A stretch of 64,000 bases of DNA from an uncultured Coriobacteriaceae bacterium (GCA_902801175.1 CADCHF010000001.1:1-64000); one strand, 5' to 3'; positions 26,192 through 34,962 are shown, counted from the stretch's first letter. Numbers and translations: made by a program. The notes: a model not told the origin generated them from the letters alone.

Positions 26192-27133
26192 TTAGAGCAC
26201 ATTGCCCGCATCCCCCACCTGCTCCATGAGCAGGCTGGCAAAATCGTTGATGACGCTCCACACATGGTTTGACTGGCGCCAGGCAACGTGGATGTCGATG
26301 TGCGCGTCGGGGCCAAGGTCCATGATGCACATGTCGTCCTCCTCGCCATCGCCGAGCATCGCGTGGGCGAGGTCGCGCGGCACAAAGGTCGCGCCCATGT
26401 CGCGCAGGGCGAGCTCCATCAGGGTCTCGGAGTTGGACGAGACCACCGCCGGATCATTCCCGATGCCCGCGTCCATAAGCAGGAGTCGCGAAAGATCGCC
26501 AGGCTCGTCATGGCGGCCCAGCAGCAGGAAGGGACAGTCCTTGAGCGGGGCCAGGCTCCTTTTGCGCGTGACTTCCTCGCTCACTTGGCGAGCTTCCTCG
26601 CCGTAGAGCGAGCGCAGCAGCCTCCACGACACCAGCAGCACGATCTGCTCGGTGCGCAGCAGGTGCACTTCCAAGCCGGGCACGTTCTTGGGGAAGGTGG
26701 CCACCGCCATATCGGTGCGCCCCTCGCGCAAGGCCTCAACCAGCTCCTCGTTCTCGGCCTCATCGATGAGTATGCGAACACCGGGCTTTCGCTTATGAAA
26801 CTCCGCCAGGGCATTAGGCATGAGCAGGCGCCCTCGTGTGGAAGCGATGCCCACAGCCAAAAGGCCCTGCTCATCACCGGAGATGTCCGCAAACTCCTGC
26901 TCCATAGAGCGCCTGTCGGTCTCGATGCGACGAGCGTAGTCGAGCAACACCTCACCAGCGTATGTCAGCGTGAGCGGGACCTTGCGGTTGACCAGTCGCA
27001 CGCCCAACTCTCGCTCGGTGTTTGCGATATGCGCAGAAAGCGTCTGCTGGGTAACCATGAGGCGACGAGCGGCGCGAGTAAAGCTACGCTCCTCGGCCAG
27101 GGCAATGAAATACTCCATGGTCTGAAAGTTCAT
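26192..27133 (-). CDS. LysR-family transcriptional regulator
   Basis: A 313-residue regulator. The N-terminal winged helix (MNFQTMEYFIALAEERSFTR, then AARRLMVTQQTLSAHIANTE) is followed by a type-2 periplasmic-binding-like effector domain (residues about 90-300). Regulated genes are unknown; it diverges from the 56-residue ORF at 27270, which is its most likely neighbour target. An imperfect TTGCA-N17-TGCAA pair lies between the two genes. Confidence 0.93.
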   Translation of the reverse strand: MNFQTMEYFIALAEERSFTRAARRLMVTQQTLSAHIANTERELGVRLVNRKVPLTLTYAGEVLLDYARRIETDRRSMEQEFADISGDEQGLLAVGIASTRGRLLMPNALAEFHKRKPGVRILIDEAENEELVEALREGRTDMAVATFPKNVPGLEVHLLRTEQIVLLVSWRLLRSLYGEEARQVSEEVTRKRSLAPLKDCPFLLLGRHDEPGDLSRLLLMDAGIGNDPAVVSSNSETLMELALRDMGATFVPRDLAHAMLGDGEEDDMCIMDLGPDAHIDIHVAWRQSNHVWSVINDFASLLMEQVGDAGNVL

Positions 27134-27155
27134 TGGCGGCCCTCAATCCCACAAA

Positions 27156-27182
27156 TTGCAATTGTGATTTCTATCGATGCAA
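27156..27182. promoter_or_regulatory. Candidate LysR operator between divergent genes
   Basis: TTGCA (27156-27160) and TGCAA (27178-27182) form a spaced dyad, and the left half is also part of ATTGCAAT. It lies 23 bases upstream of the LysR start and before the divergent ORF. A possible -10 box for the divergent ORF is TAATAT at 27211-27216. Confidence 0.35.
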
Positions 27183-27269
27183 ACAGTTAGAAATCGTTTT
27201 AACAAATCCTTAATATGAAATCAAGGATGCACGTGAAGCGCCTTAAAGCCACGCAGAGGAGTGAGCACC

Positions 27270-27440
27270 ATGAGCAACGCCACCAAGACTAACGCCAGCC
27301 TGTTCAGCACGCTTAAGGATAAGCTCGCCCGCACCTCTGACAAGATTCGCTGGAACGTCTTTGGCCTCAACAAGGAGGACCATCGCGACCCAGCGGCACT
27401 CACTTTTGCACGCTTGGGCCTTCTGGCCTATCGCTGGTAG
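27270..27440 (+). CDS. Small basic protein of unknown function (56 residues)
   Basis: An ORF of 56 residues: MSNATKTNASLFSTLKDKLA, then ARTSDKIRWNVFGLNKEDH and a C-terminal LTFARLGLLAYRW. It has AGAGGA about 9 bases before the ATG, starts downstream of an AT-rich promoter-like stretch divergent from lysR, and ends 44 bases before a strong terminator. This context makes it likely to be translated. It has one amphipathic C-terminal segment and no recognised family. It may be controlled by the LysR protein. Confidence 0.7.
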   Translation: MSNATKTNASLFSTLKDKLARTSDKIRWNVFGLNKEDHRDPAALTFARLGLLAYRW

Positions 27441-27484
27441 GCAATCGCCAGCTTATAGCTGGCAACCACCAATCAACGTGTAAC

Positions 27485-27513
27485 AAAACGGCCCTCAACG
27501 GGGCCGTTTTTTT
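27485..27513 (+). terminator. Rho-independent terminator, bidirectional
   Basis: Stem AAAACGGCCC/GGGCCGTTTT with a 5-base loop and a seven-T run at 27507-27513. On the minus strand the complementary U-tract serves hisS. A second 16-bp hairpin (27515-27551) follows immediately. Confidence 0.9.
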
Positions 27514-27514
27514 A

Positions 27515-27551
27515 GGCGCTCCCTGTTGGAATCCATCCAACAGGGAGCGCC
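27515..27551. terminator. Second hairpin between the small ORF and hisS
   Basis: A perfect 16-bp stem (GGCGCTCCCTGTTGGA and its complement) with a 5-base loop, 24 bases past the hisS stop. No T-run of its own; it may stabilise the hisS mRNA end. Confidence 0.6.
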
Positions 27552-27574
27552 CCTACGTTCAATCTTTGCAGGTA

Positions 27575-28885
27575 TTACTTCACTCGCTCGGCAACAAAGC
27601 CCGCAAGCTCACTCATCGAAACCTGCACCTGATCGTGCGTCTGCATGTCGCGCACAGTGGCAACGCCAGCCGCGACCTCGTCGGAGCCAAGCACCACGCA
27701 GATGCGTGCGCCAAGACGGTTGGCCTGCTTGAACTGCGCCTTGAGAGAGCGACCCTGATAGTCGGCCTCGGTACGAATACCAGCACTGCGCAGGGCGAGC
27801 GTCGCCGTAAAGGCAGCGGCGCGCTGGTCAGGCATCGAGGCAACGTACACGCAGCTCGGCTCCTCGCCCGCAAGGTCAACGCCCAGCGATTGCAGCGCCA
27901 GGTAGATGCGCTCAAAGCCCACCGCAAAGCCAATGCCGGGCGTGGGCTTGCCGCCCTCGAGCTCCATGAGGCCATCGTAGCGGCCGCCGCCACCAATAGC
28001 GCCAACGCCAGCGCCCTCCACCTCGACCTCAAAGACGGTGCGCGTGTAGTAGTCGAGGCCGCGCACGAGCGTCGGATCCTCCTCGTAAGCAATGCCCGCC
28101 TCGTCGAGATAGCGCTTGACCTGCGCGTAGTGCTCACGGCAGTCGTCGCAGAGAGCGTCGGTCACCTTGGGTGCGGCCTCCATCACCTCGCGGCAGTGGT
28201 CGTTCTTGCAGTCAAAGGCACGCAGCGGGTTGATGTTGGCGCGCTCGAGGCAGTCCTCGCACATCTCGTCCGAGTGGTCGAGGATGAACTGGCGCACAGA
28301 GTTGCGGTAGGCAGGCCTGCAAGCGGCATCGCCCATGGAGTTAATCACCAGGCGCAGCTTAGACGGGTCAAAGCCCAGACGCTTGAAGTACTCCATGAGC
28401 ACGATGATGACCTCGGCATCGGCTGCCGGATCACTCGCGCCGAGCCACTCAAGGCCCACCTGATGGAACTGGCGCAGACGGCCCTTTTGCGGACGCTCGC
28501 CGCGGAACATTGCCTCGGAGTACCAAAGCTTGGCGGGAGCTCCACCCTGAGGTACAAAGTTGTGCTCCACCGCAGCGCGGACAACACCAGCTGTGCCTTC
28601 GGGACGCATTGCCATGCGCTGGCGAGCCTTGAGATGACTCTCGCTCCCCCGCTCCAGCACCTCGGGCAGAAGCGCGCCAGAGAACACACGGAACATCTCC
28701 TTGCGAACCACGTCGGTGGACTCGCCAATGCCGTGCACAAAGGTATCGACCTGCTCGAGCGCGGGCGTCTCGATGGCGTCAAAGCCATAGGCGCCAAACA
28801 GCTCGCGCGCCACGTCGCACATGTGCTGCCAGGCACGCATGTAGCCGCCGTAGAGGTCCTCGGTTCCCTGAACCCTCTGTGCCAT
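27575..28885 (-). CDS. hisS: Histidine--tRNA ligase
   Basis: A 436-residue class II synthetase. Landmarks are the GTEDLYGGY start, motif 2 in FRGERPQKGRLRQFHQVGLE, the HisA motif LVRGLDYYTRTVFEVE and motif 3 GIGFAVGFERIYLAL. The C-terminal anticodon domain (CVYVASMPDQRAAAF to the end) is complete. Cysteines in CEDCLERANINPLR and CDDC belong to a common insertion. The ATG has GGAG about 10 bases upstream; a TATACT -10 box lies at 28928-28933. Confidence 0.98.
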   Translation of the reverse strand: MAQRVQGTEDLYGGYMRAWQHMCDVARELFGAYGFDAIETPALEQVDTFVHGIGESTDVVRKEMFRVFSGALLPEVLERGSESHLKARQRMAMRPEGTAGVVRAAVEHNFVPQGGAPAKLWYSEAMFRGERPQKGRLRQFHQVGLEWLGASDPAADAEVIIVLMEYFKRLGFDPSKLRLVINSMGDAACRPAYRNSVRQFILDHSDEMCEDCLERANINPLRAFDCKNDHCREVMEAAPKVTDALCDDCREHYAQVKRYLDEAGIAYEEDPTLVRGLDYYTRTVFEVEVEGAGVGAIGGGGRYDGLMELEGGKPTPGIGFAVGFERIYLALQSLGVDLAGEEPSCVYVASMPDQRAAAFTATLALRSAGIRTEADYQGRSLKAQFKQANRLGARICVVLGSDEVAAGVATVRDMQTHDQVQVSMSELAGFVAERVK

Positions 28886-29217
28886 GAATCATCAACTCCA
28901 AAGTCTGTAACAAACATCAGGAGGCAAGTATAGCCGAGGGCGGGATAAACTAAGGGTGCCGCCACGCATATTCCCCATAGCGTTCAGGGCTTTTAACTCT
29001 TTAGCCTTGTCGCCACGCCCATACGTACTACCTGCGTAGGGGCCCAACCAGCCATGTTGCGCAACAGCAACCAAAAAAGTGCCCTCATCATATAAGCCAA
29101 GCAACGGGTCATAGGCTTGCACGATGCATTGAAAGCAACGGTGTTCCAAGAGCGTCAGCAAATGATTCAAAGCTTGCCGCTGGAGCACATCTAAGAGAAC
29201 GTTACGAGGAGGTCAAA
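28886..29217. other. Intergenic region between divergent hisS and a membrane-protein gene
   Basis: About 330 bases carrying the hisS promoter (minus-strand TATACT at 28928-28933) and the upstream region of the 29218 gene. I looked for a T-box leader for hisS and saw no GGTGGNACC-type anti-terminator. An open frame on the minus strand here (to about 29188) lacks a start site and family features. Confidence 0.5.
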
Positions 29218-29826
29218 ATGGGCGCCATGAACGAACTCTTTGCATTCTTTTGGGAACTGGCCCAAGCCATTTGGGAGAGCTTTAACTGCGCGGAAGGCAA
29301 GATCATCGTTGGCGCTCTCATCAACTTCTTCCTTTTGATTGGCACCATTGTGCATCTGTTTGGCAAGGACCCAAAGGGCGCGCTCGTGCGGGCCTTCATA
29401 GCGCTCTTCAACTCGGCAGCATTCTCGCTCTGGGCGAGCCTGCATCAAGGGGGACCTAGCTTCTTCACTGCTTTTAGGTTCCTGGGCATCACATCTATCA
29501 TCGTCGTAGGCATGGCGATCGCCTTTGCGCTTTTCGCGTACATAACGGATAACCCTGGCGGCAGCACCAAAACCGAGCGTTACGGCACCTCTACAACCTA
29601 CGACCAATACGGAAGACCAATTGAGCTGCGCCAAGTCGGTGGTCACTATGAGGACGCTCAGGGCATCTCCTACGACCTGCATGGCAGTTATGCGTCAGCC
29701 CAAGTTACCTGGATGGAGACAGAAGGCGGCGAATCGGTACAGGTGCTCCCCAACGGTGGCGGCTACTATTCCTCGTACGGGCATAGCTATCGCATGAATA
29801 GCCGAGGAAGACTTGAGGAGTGCTAG
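29218..29826 (+). CDS. Membrane protein of unknown function
   Basis: A 202-residue protein with three hydrophobic helices (about 28-48, 58-78 and 88-108) followed by a roughly 90-residue Tyr/Gly-rich hydrophilic tail (STTYDQYGRPIELRQ; GHSYRMNSRGRLEEC). The tail's YG-and-R spacing suggests beta-repeat character. No known family is recognised. GAGGAGG 5-6 bases before the ATG supports the start. Orphan gene with its own 3' hairpin. Confidence 0.75.
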   Translation: MGAMNELFAFFWELAQAIWESFNCAEGKIIVGALINFFLLIGTIVHLFGKDPKGALVRAFIALFNSAAFSLWASLHQGGPSFFTAFRFLGITSIIVVGMAIAFALFAYITDNPGGSTKTERYGTSTTYDQYGRPIELRQVGGHYEDAQGISYDLHGSYASAQVTWMETEGGESVQVLPNGGGYYSSYGHSYRMNSRGRLEEC

Positions 29827-29862
29827 AAAGAATCCGCAAGCGCAACGCATTCGATACAGCGA

Positions 29863-29900
29863 AGGAGGCCCCGCACTTGATCTTTGAGCGTGGGGCCTCC
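29863..29900. terminator. Hairpin between convergent genes
   Basis: A 16-17-bp stem (GGAGGCCCCGCACTTGA with its near complement) with a 4-base loop, between the membrane-protein gene and ilvE. No U-tract on either strand, so termination strength is uncertain. Confidence 0.6.
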
Positions 29901-29953
29901 CATATGTAGCAAAGGAGTTGGCTGTTACGGGCCAGCCATGCTGGGATAAGAAC

Positions 29954-30994
29954 TTACGCTACCTTCACGACCCAGCCAAACTTGTCCTCGATCTCGCCAG
30001 CCTGGATGCCGGTGAGAGTCTCACGGAGCTTGGCCAGCACCGGACCAACGTGCTCCATGCCAGCGCCAAAGACGTGCTCGACGCCCTCGGTGTCAACGAC
30101 CTTGCCCACCGGCGAGATGACGGCAGCGGTGCCGCACATGCCGCACTCAACAAACTGGTCAATCTCGTCGAAACGCACCTGACGCTGCTCGACCTTCATA
30201 CCAAGCATCTCCTCAGCCACGCGCACGAGAGAGCGGCGGGTGATGGAGGGCAGGATGGAGTCGGTCGCAGACTGCGGGACCACGAGCGTACCGTCCTCCT
30301 TGACCAGCAGGAAGTTGGCACCGCCAGACTCCTCCACATAGGTGTGAGTCTGCGGGTCAAGGAACATGTTGTCGGCAAAGCCCTCGGCGTGGGCAATCAC
30401 GGAGGGATACAGGCTCATGGCGTAGTTGAGGCCAGCCTTGATGTTGCCGGTGCCGTGAGGTGCGGCGCGGTCATACTCGGGAACCTTGAGTGCCACGGGC
30501 TGGACGCCACCCTTGTAGTAGGGGCCAACGGGAGTGACCAGGATGCGGAACTGGTACTCGGTGGCGGGCTTGACGCCAATGACGTTGCCAGTGGCGATCA
30601 TGAACGGACGGATGTAGAGCGTGGCGCCGGAGCCAAAGGGCGGCACCCATGCGAGGTTGGCCTTCACGACCTGCTTGACGGCCTCAACAAAGCGGTCCTC
30701 GGGGAAGGGCGGCATGCAGATGCGGCGAGCGGAGTCGGCCATGCGGGAGGCGTTGGCATCAGGGCGGAAGCACACGATGTCGCCGTCCTTGGTGGTATAG
30801 GCCTTGAGGCCCTCAAAGACCTCCTGGCAGTAATGGAAGATGCCTGCGCACTCGGAGAGCTGCAGAGTGTGGTCGGGCGTGAGGATGTCCTCGCCCCAGG
30901 CGCCATCCTTGTAGTTGCAAACGTAGCTGAAGTCGGTGGGGGTATAAGCAAAGGTCAGGCTGCCCCAGTCGATATCCTTCTTCTCAATGGCCAT
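29954..30994 (-). CDS. ilvE: Branched-chain amino acid aminotransferase
   Basis: A 346-residue fold-type IV PLP enzyme of the long (eukaryote/Gram-positive) IlvE class. Landmarks: FHYCQEVFEGLKAY, YIRPFMIATG, the PLP Lys in NIKAGLNYAMSLYP, YVEESGGANFLLVK and GTAAVISPVG. It interconverts Leu/Ile/Val and their 2-oxo acids with glutamate. ATG at 30994 (MAIEKKDIDW) has GGAG 6 bases upstream; an ATG 12 bases earlier is out-competed. It stands alone, without other ilv genes nearby. Confidence 0.96.
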   Translation of the reverse strand: MAIEKKDIDWGSLTFAYTPTDFSYVCNYKDGAWGEDILTPDHTLQLSECAGIFHYCQEVFEGLKAYTTKDGDIVCFRPDANASRMADSARRICMPPFPEDRFVEAVKQVVKANLAWVPPFGSGATLYIRPFMIATGNVIGVKPATEYQFRILVTPVGPYYKGGVQPVALKVPEYDRAAPHGTGNIKAGLNYAMSLYPSVIAHAEGFADNMFLDPQTHTYVEESGGANFLLVKEDGTLVVPQSATDSILPSITRRSLVRVAEEMLGMKVEQRQVRFDEIDQFVECGMCGTAAVISPVGKVVDTEGVEHVFGAGMEHVGPVLAKLRETLTGIQAGEIEDKFGWVVKVA

Positions 30995-31176
30995 GATGAG
31001 CTCCAATCGAACTGCCGCACAGGCGGCATCACAACATGCAGATTAGGGTACTACCACATAGGCCACGTGCAAGAAAAAGAGCGGCCCCCGAAACAATCGA
31101 AGTCAATTTGACACACGAGGCATATGCCACACCCAACGATGCTTCGCATTCGCAGCAAGCCTGGAATCTAACCGGG

Positions 31177-31722
31177 CTACTTCCCGAGGCTACTGGTGCG
31201 CTCGTAGGGCATGAGCTCGGCCAAGAAGCCCAAGCGACCAAGCTCTTCACCTATCTCGTCCAGAACCTCATCTGAGTCTGCGGATACGTGGTGAAAGTGA
31301 TAGCCAGAGGTCACGCGAGAGAGCAGCGTCGACTTGCTCTGCGAAAGCTCGTCGAGGTATCGCCTGGCGTCACGACGACTCGAAATGTCGAGCTTCGCCT
31401 CTATCTTCCCATACACGCGGTGGTTGACGATGACGTCCTCTACCGTGCCGCCCAGATCCACGATGGCAAAGAGCTCTTCCTGCACGCGGGTTTCGTCATG
31501 AAACACCTTGTAGATGCGACGGCACGCACCACCCGGCCGTACCAGCACGTACCCATGGTGCGTCGAGACAATGTCGTTGCCCTCGCTGCGCAAAAGCGCA
31601 ATGTCGTGAACGATGATCTGCCGACTCACGCCGCAGCGCTCGGCTATCTCGGCACCAGGCACCGCGCCAGCTGCACCTTCAAGCAGGGCCAGTATTTCAA
31701 ATCTGCGCTCGTTCCCATTCAT
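31177..31722 (-). CDS. niaR: NiaR-type transcriptional repressor of NAD biosynthesis
   Basis: A 181-residue regulator with a HTH_11 winged helix (RRFEILALLEGAAGAVPGAE, then IAERCGVSRQIIVHDIALLR) and a 3H domain carrying the three defining His residues (VFHDE; VIVNHRVYGKI; GYHFHHVSAD). In other bacteria NiaR binds nicotinate and represses niacin or NAD genes. It is the last gene of nadA-nadB-nadC-niaR, only 4 bases after nadC, giving autoregulated feedback. Probable operator repeats lie before nadA. Confidence 0.93.
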   Translation of the reverse strand: MNGNERRFEILALLEGAAGAVPGAEIAERCGVSRQIIVHDIALLRSEGNDIVSTHHGYVLVRPGGACRRIYKVFHDETRVQEELFAIVDLGGTVEDVIVNHRVYGKIEAKLDISSRRDARRYLDELSQSKSTLLSRVTSGYHFHHVSADSDEVLDEIGEELGRLGFLAELMPYERTSSLGK

Positions 31723-31726
31723 GGGG

Positions 31727-32581
31727 CTACTCTATCACGCTTAGGTGCTTGAGCGAGAGGTCAAGGATGGGAGCGGAGTGCGTAAGAGCGCCGCTGGAGA
31801 CAAAGTCGACGCCAAGGTCCACAAGGGTCGCAGCCTTTGCCTCGTCGACGTTTCCCGACACCTCGATCTGCGCGTGGCCATCAATGATGGAAATAGCCTC
31901 TCGCATAGTGTCAACGCTCATGTTGTCGAGCATGATGATGTCCGCACCCGCGGCCACCGCCTCGCGAACCATGTCGAGGGTCTCGACCTCCACCTCCACC
32001 TTGCGCACGAACGGCGCATGCGCACGAGCCGCTGCAACGGCTGCGGCAATACCACCCGCGGCATCAATGTGGTTGTCCTTGAGCATGACGCCGTCAGAGA
32101 GGTTGTAGCGATGGTTGCCGGCACCTCCCACACGCACGGCTTCCTTCTCAAAGACGCGCATGTTGGGCGTGGTCTTGCGGGTGTCCACCAGCTGGGTCTT
32201 TGTCCCCGCAAAGAGGGACGACATACGCCTGGCCGCCGTGGCAATACCGCTCATGCGCTGCAGGTAGTTGAGGGCGACACGTTCGCCCGAGAGCAGGGCA
32301 CGCACGTCTGCCTCTACCACTGCCAGCTCCTGACCACTGACGACATCGTCGCCCTCCCCCACGCAGGCGCGAAGCTCCGCTGTAGGGTCAAGTATCTGGA
32401 ACGTAAGCAGGAACACGTCGAGACCGCAGATGACGCCATCCTGCTTGGCAATGAGATGCACCTGCCCACGTGCGGCATTAGGCATGACCGATGCGGTGGA
32501 GACGTCCTCGCTGGTGATGTCCTCCTGCAAGGCCATGCGCACGAGGGGCTCGGCCTGCAGCTTGAGGGTGATGGGGTTCAT
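31727..32581 (-). CDS. nadC: Nicotinate-nucleotide pyrophosphorylase (quinolinate phosphoribosyltransferase)
   Basis: A 284-residue enzyme of normal length that makes nicotinate mononucleotide from quinolinate and PRPP. Landmarks are LQEDITSEDVSTASV, ERVALNYLQRMSGIATAARR, VDTRKTTPNMRVFEKEAVRVGG (as the segments VDTRKTTPN and RVFEKEAVRVGG), HRYNLSDGVMLKDNHID, and VEVETLDMVREAVAAGADIIMLDN. Third gene of the NAD operon; AGGAG 7 bases before the ATG. Confidence 0.97.
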   Translation of the reverse strand: MNPITLKLQAEPLVRMALQEDITSEDVSTASVMPNAARGQVHLIAKQDGVICGLDVFLLTFQILDPTAELRACVGEGDDVVSGQELAVVEADVRALLSGERVALNYLQRMSGIATAARRMSSLFAGTKTQLVDTRKTTPNMRVFEKEAVRVGGAGNHRYNLSDGVMLKDNHIDAAGGIAAAVAAARAHAPFVRKVEVEVETLDMVREAVAAGADIIMLDNMSVDTMREAISIIDGHAQIEVSGNVDEAKAATLVDLGVDFVSSGALTHSAPILDLSLKHLSVIE

Positions 32582-32644
32582 GAATGGCTCCTATCTGGGC
32601 AGGTATGTCTGCAAAGTCTTTTGTCCAACCTTGTGCTGGCCGCC

Positions 32645-33886
32645 TCACGCACTGTGAGCGACCTTGGCAAAGTGCGAGGAAACATCGAGCGCCGCGCGAC
32701 GTGCAAAGACCATGCTCTCGAGCAGCGAGTTGGACGCCAGCCGGTTGGCGCCATGCACGCCGTTGCAGCTGGTCTCCCCCGCCGCATAGAGATGCGGCAT
32801 ACTCGTGCGGCTCTGGCTGTCTACGTGAATCCCGCCCATGAGGTAGTGCTGTGCAGGCACCACAGGGATGGGCTCATGCAAGATGTCGTAGCCCTCCTGC
32901 AGGCAGCGGCGATAGATGTTGGCAAAGTGCGTGGTGATGACCTCGGGCGCCACGTTCTCAAACGAGAGCCACACGTGCTGGCTGCCCTCGCGGCGCATCT
33001 GTTCGTAGATGGCTGCGGTGACCACGTCGCGCGGCTGCAGCTCGTCGGTAAAGCGCTCGCCGTTAGCGTCGAGCAGGATGGCTCCCTCGCCTCGACAGCT
33101 CTCGGAGATAAGGAACGACCTATCGGGGTTGGGCGTGTAGAGGCTCGTCGGGTGAATCTGCACGTAGTCCATGTGCTCCAGCGGGATGCCCGCCTTTTGG
33201 CACACGCGGCAGCCGTCGCCCGTAAGGCTGCGGAAGTTGGTAGAGCGCGGGTAGAGGCCGCCCACGCCGCCAGTTGCCAGGATGACGTCGTGCGCATAGA
33301 TCATGACCGGCTCGTTGGCACCATCGGTTGCGAGCACGCCCACACAGACTCCGTCCTCAATCAGGAGGTCCTGCATCGTGGTGTACTCATGGATGGCCAC
33401 GTTGCCTCGATTCTGCACTTGTGCCAGCAGCTTTGAGGTGATCTCGGCGCCCGTAAGATCGGCGCGATGCAGGATGCGCGGACGGGAGTGTGCGCCTTCG
33501 CGCGTGTAGTCGAGCTCGCCATCCACCGTGCGGTCAAAGACCACACCGAGCGCCATGAGATCATTGATGAGCGGGCGACTCTCGCGGATCATGATGTCGA
33601 CGCTCTCGCGACGGTTCTCGTAGTGGCCCGCGCGCAGCGTGTCCTCAAACCAGGGCTCATAGTCCTCGTCATCACGCTGCACGCAGATGCCGCCCTGCGC
33701 AAGCATGCTGTCGCAACTGGCCACATCCTCCTTGCAGAGCATCTCCACCGAGAGGTTTTCTGGCAGGTTGAGCGCAGCATAGAGGCCCGCCACGCCACAG
33801 CCCACAATGAGCACGTCGCAGCTCACACGCTCGCAGTTCTCGACGTCAATCTGGGGCGCCGGTGCCCCTGCCCCCAGCGTAATCAT
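32645..33886 (-). CDS. nadB: L-aspartate oxidase (short form)
   Basis: A 413-residue flavoprotein that oxidises aspartate to iminoaspartate for NadA. The FAD motif is VLIVGCGVAGLYAALNLP; others are SMLAQGGICV, SRPRILHRADLTGAEI, VILATGGVGGLYPRST and GGIHVDSQSRTSMPHLYAAGE with HGANRLASNSLLE. It is shorter than the roughly 530-residue enteric enzyme because the C-terminal helical domain is missing, as in several Gram-positive versions. It overlaps nadA by ATGA; 63 bases separate it from nadC. Confidence 0.96.
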   Translation of the reverse strand: MITLGAGAPAPQIDVENCERVSCDVLIVGCGVAGLYAALNLPENLSVEMLCKEDVASCDSMLAQGGICVQRDDEDYEPWFEDTLRAGHYENRRESVDIMIRESRPLINDLMALGVVFDRTVDGELDYTREGAHSRPRILHRADLTGAEITSKLLAQVQNRGNVAIHEYTTMQDLLIEDGVCVGVLATDGANEPVMIYAHDVILATGGVGGLYPRSTNFRSLTGDGCRVCQKAGIPLEHMDYVQIHPTSLYTPNPDRSFLISESCRGEGAILLDANGERFTDELQPRDVVTAAIYEQMRREGSQHVWLSFENVAPEVITTHFANIYRRCLQEGYDILHEPIPVVPAQHYLMGGIHVDSQSRTSMPHLYAAGETSCNGVHGANRLASNSLLESMVFARRAALDVSSHFAKVAHSA

Positions 33887-34794
33887 CGCGCTGCAAGCTC
33901 GAGCATGCGCTCAAGCGGGGTCGTGGCGGCATCAAGGCACTCGGGAAGCTCGACTTCGCCCGTGCCGTTCTGCAGGCAGGCGAGCACCTTCTCGGGCGTG
34001 ACCTTGATCATGTTGACGCAGATGGGCGTAGTGCGTGGGAAGTAGAAGCGCTTGCCGGCGCCGGAAGTTGCCAGCTCCATCTCGCGCTGTACGCCCACTA
34101 CAGTGAGCACAATGAACTCCTGCGCGTCACTCGTGGCAACGTAGTCGATCATCTGCTTGGTGGATCCGATATAGTCCGCCTCACGCAAGACCTCTTCAGT
34201 GCATTCTGGGTGTGCAATCACCACCGCGTTGGGGTGCGCCATCTCAAGTTCCTCAACCTCGGCAGGAATCATCTTGTGGTGAATGGGGCAGTACCCGCGA
34301 TTGAGGACGAAGTTCTTCTCGGGCACCTGAAGGCTCACGTAATGGCCGAGGTGCATGTCGGGGATGAAGAGGATGTTCTTCTGCGGCAGCTCGCGCACCA
34401 CCTTGACGGCGTTTGAGCTGGTCACGCACACATCGCTCCAGCTCTTGATCTCGGCCGTCGAGTTGATGTAGCAGACCACTGCAAGGTCGTCGTAGCGCTC
34501 TTTAACGGCATCGACGTCGGCCTTGCGCACCATGTGGGCCATGGGGCAGTCCGCTGTGGGCTCGGGCAAAAGAACCGTGCGCGTGGGGTTGAGCATCTTT
34601 GCGCTCTCGGCCATAAACGACACGCCGCAGAGCACGATGGTCTTGCATTCGAGGGTGCGGGCCAGTCGTGCGAGGTAGAACGAGTCGCCTACGTAATCGG
34701 CAAGCGCCTGAGTCTCGGGTGGAACATAGTAATGCGCCAGGATGACGGCATCCTTTTCGCGCTTGAGGCGGTCAATCTCGCGTGCGATATCCAT
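33883..34794 (-). CDS. nadA: Quinolinate synthase
   Basis: A 303-residue [4Fe-4S] enzyme that condenses iminoaspartate with DHAP to quinolinate. The three cluster Cys are in VLCGVSFMAES, GYCPIHHKM and TPICVNMIKV; AHYYVPPETQALADYVGDS is the substrate-binding start. First gene of the NAD operon. I chose the ATG at 34794 because AGAGGGG lies 5-6 bases upstream; further upstream codons run into the operator region. Confidence 0.97.
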   Translation of the reverse strand: MDIAREIDRLKREKDAVILAHYYVPPETQALADYVGDSFYLARLARTLECKTIVLCGVSFMAESAKMLNPTRTVLLPEPTADCPMAHMVRKADVDAVKERYDDLAVVCYINSTAEIKSWSDVCVTSSNAVKVVRELPQKNILFIPDMHLGHYVSLQVPEKNFVLNRGYCPIHHKMIPAEVEELEMAHPNAVVIAHPECTEEVLREADYIGSTKQMIDYVATSDAQEFIVLTVVGVQREMELATSGAGKRFYFPRTTPICVNMIKVTPEKVLACLQNGTGEVELPECLDAATTPLERMLELAAR

Positions 34795-34839
34795 GAGTAC
34801 CCCTCTTCTGGATGGTTGGCTGCACATGCCGCGACAAGT

Positions 34840-34894
34840 ATGACATGAGTCATGCCATCTGTAAAGACAATTGTAAATATATCTGTAAATACAG
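34840..34894. promoter_or_regulatory. Candidate operator region of the NAD operon
   Basis: Three direct copies of YTGTAAAK start at 34859, 34871 and 34883, exactly 12 bases apart. The third is also half of CTGTAAATACAG. Nearby at 34840-34853 is the dyad ATGAC-ATGA-GTCAT. They lie 46-100 bases upstream of nadA and are a plausible binding array for the NiaR encoded at the operon end. Confidence 0.55.
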
Positions 34895-34903
34895 TTTGAT
34901 AGG

Positions 34904-34953
34904 TGTGTGTCAGGTCCCCATGACACACTCCCTTCTTCGTCCCATGACACACC
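34904..34953. repeat. TGTGTCA/TGACACA repeats upstream of nadA
   Basis: GTGTGTCA (from 34904) and TGACACAC (to 34928) form a hairpin around GGTCCCCA, and a further TGACACAC copy ends near 34952. The vocabulary matches the GGGGAC/TGTCA repeats at 12.8 kb. Confidence 0.5.
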
Positions 34954-34962
34954 CTTGCGACC

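Noticed and set aside
27566-28933. A long plus-strand open frame of about 455 codons
   Set aside because: It is exactly antisense to hisS. The hisS synthetase motifs are complete, and the plus-strand translation has no family features.
28892-29188. Possible 98-residue gene or T-box leader upstream of hisS
   Set aside because: No ribosome site or family features for a gene, and no GGTGGNACC-type motif or specifier region for a T-box was found.
31745-33436. A plus-strand open frame of about 560 codons
   Set aside because: Antisense to nadC and nadB; the translation is His/Arg-rich without recognisable domains.
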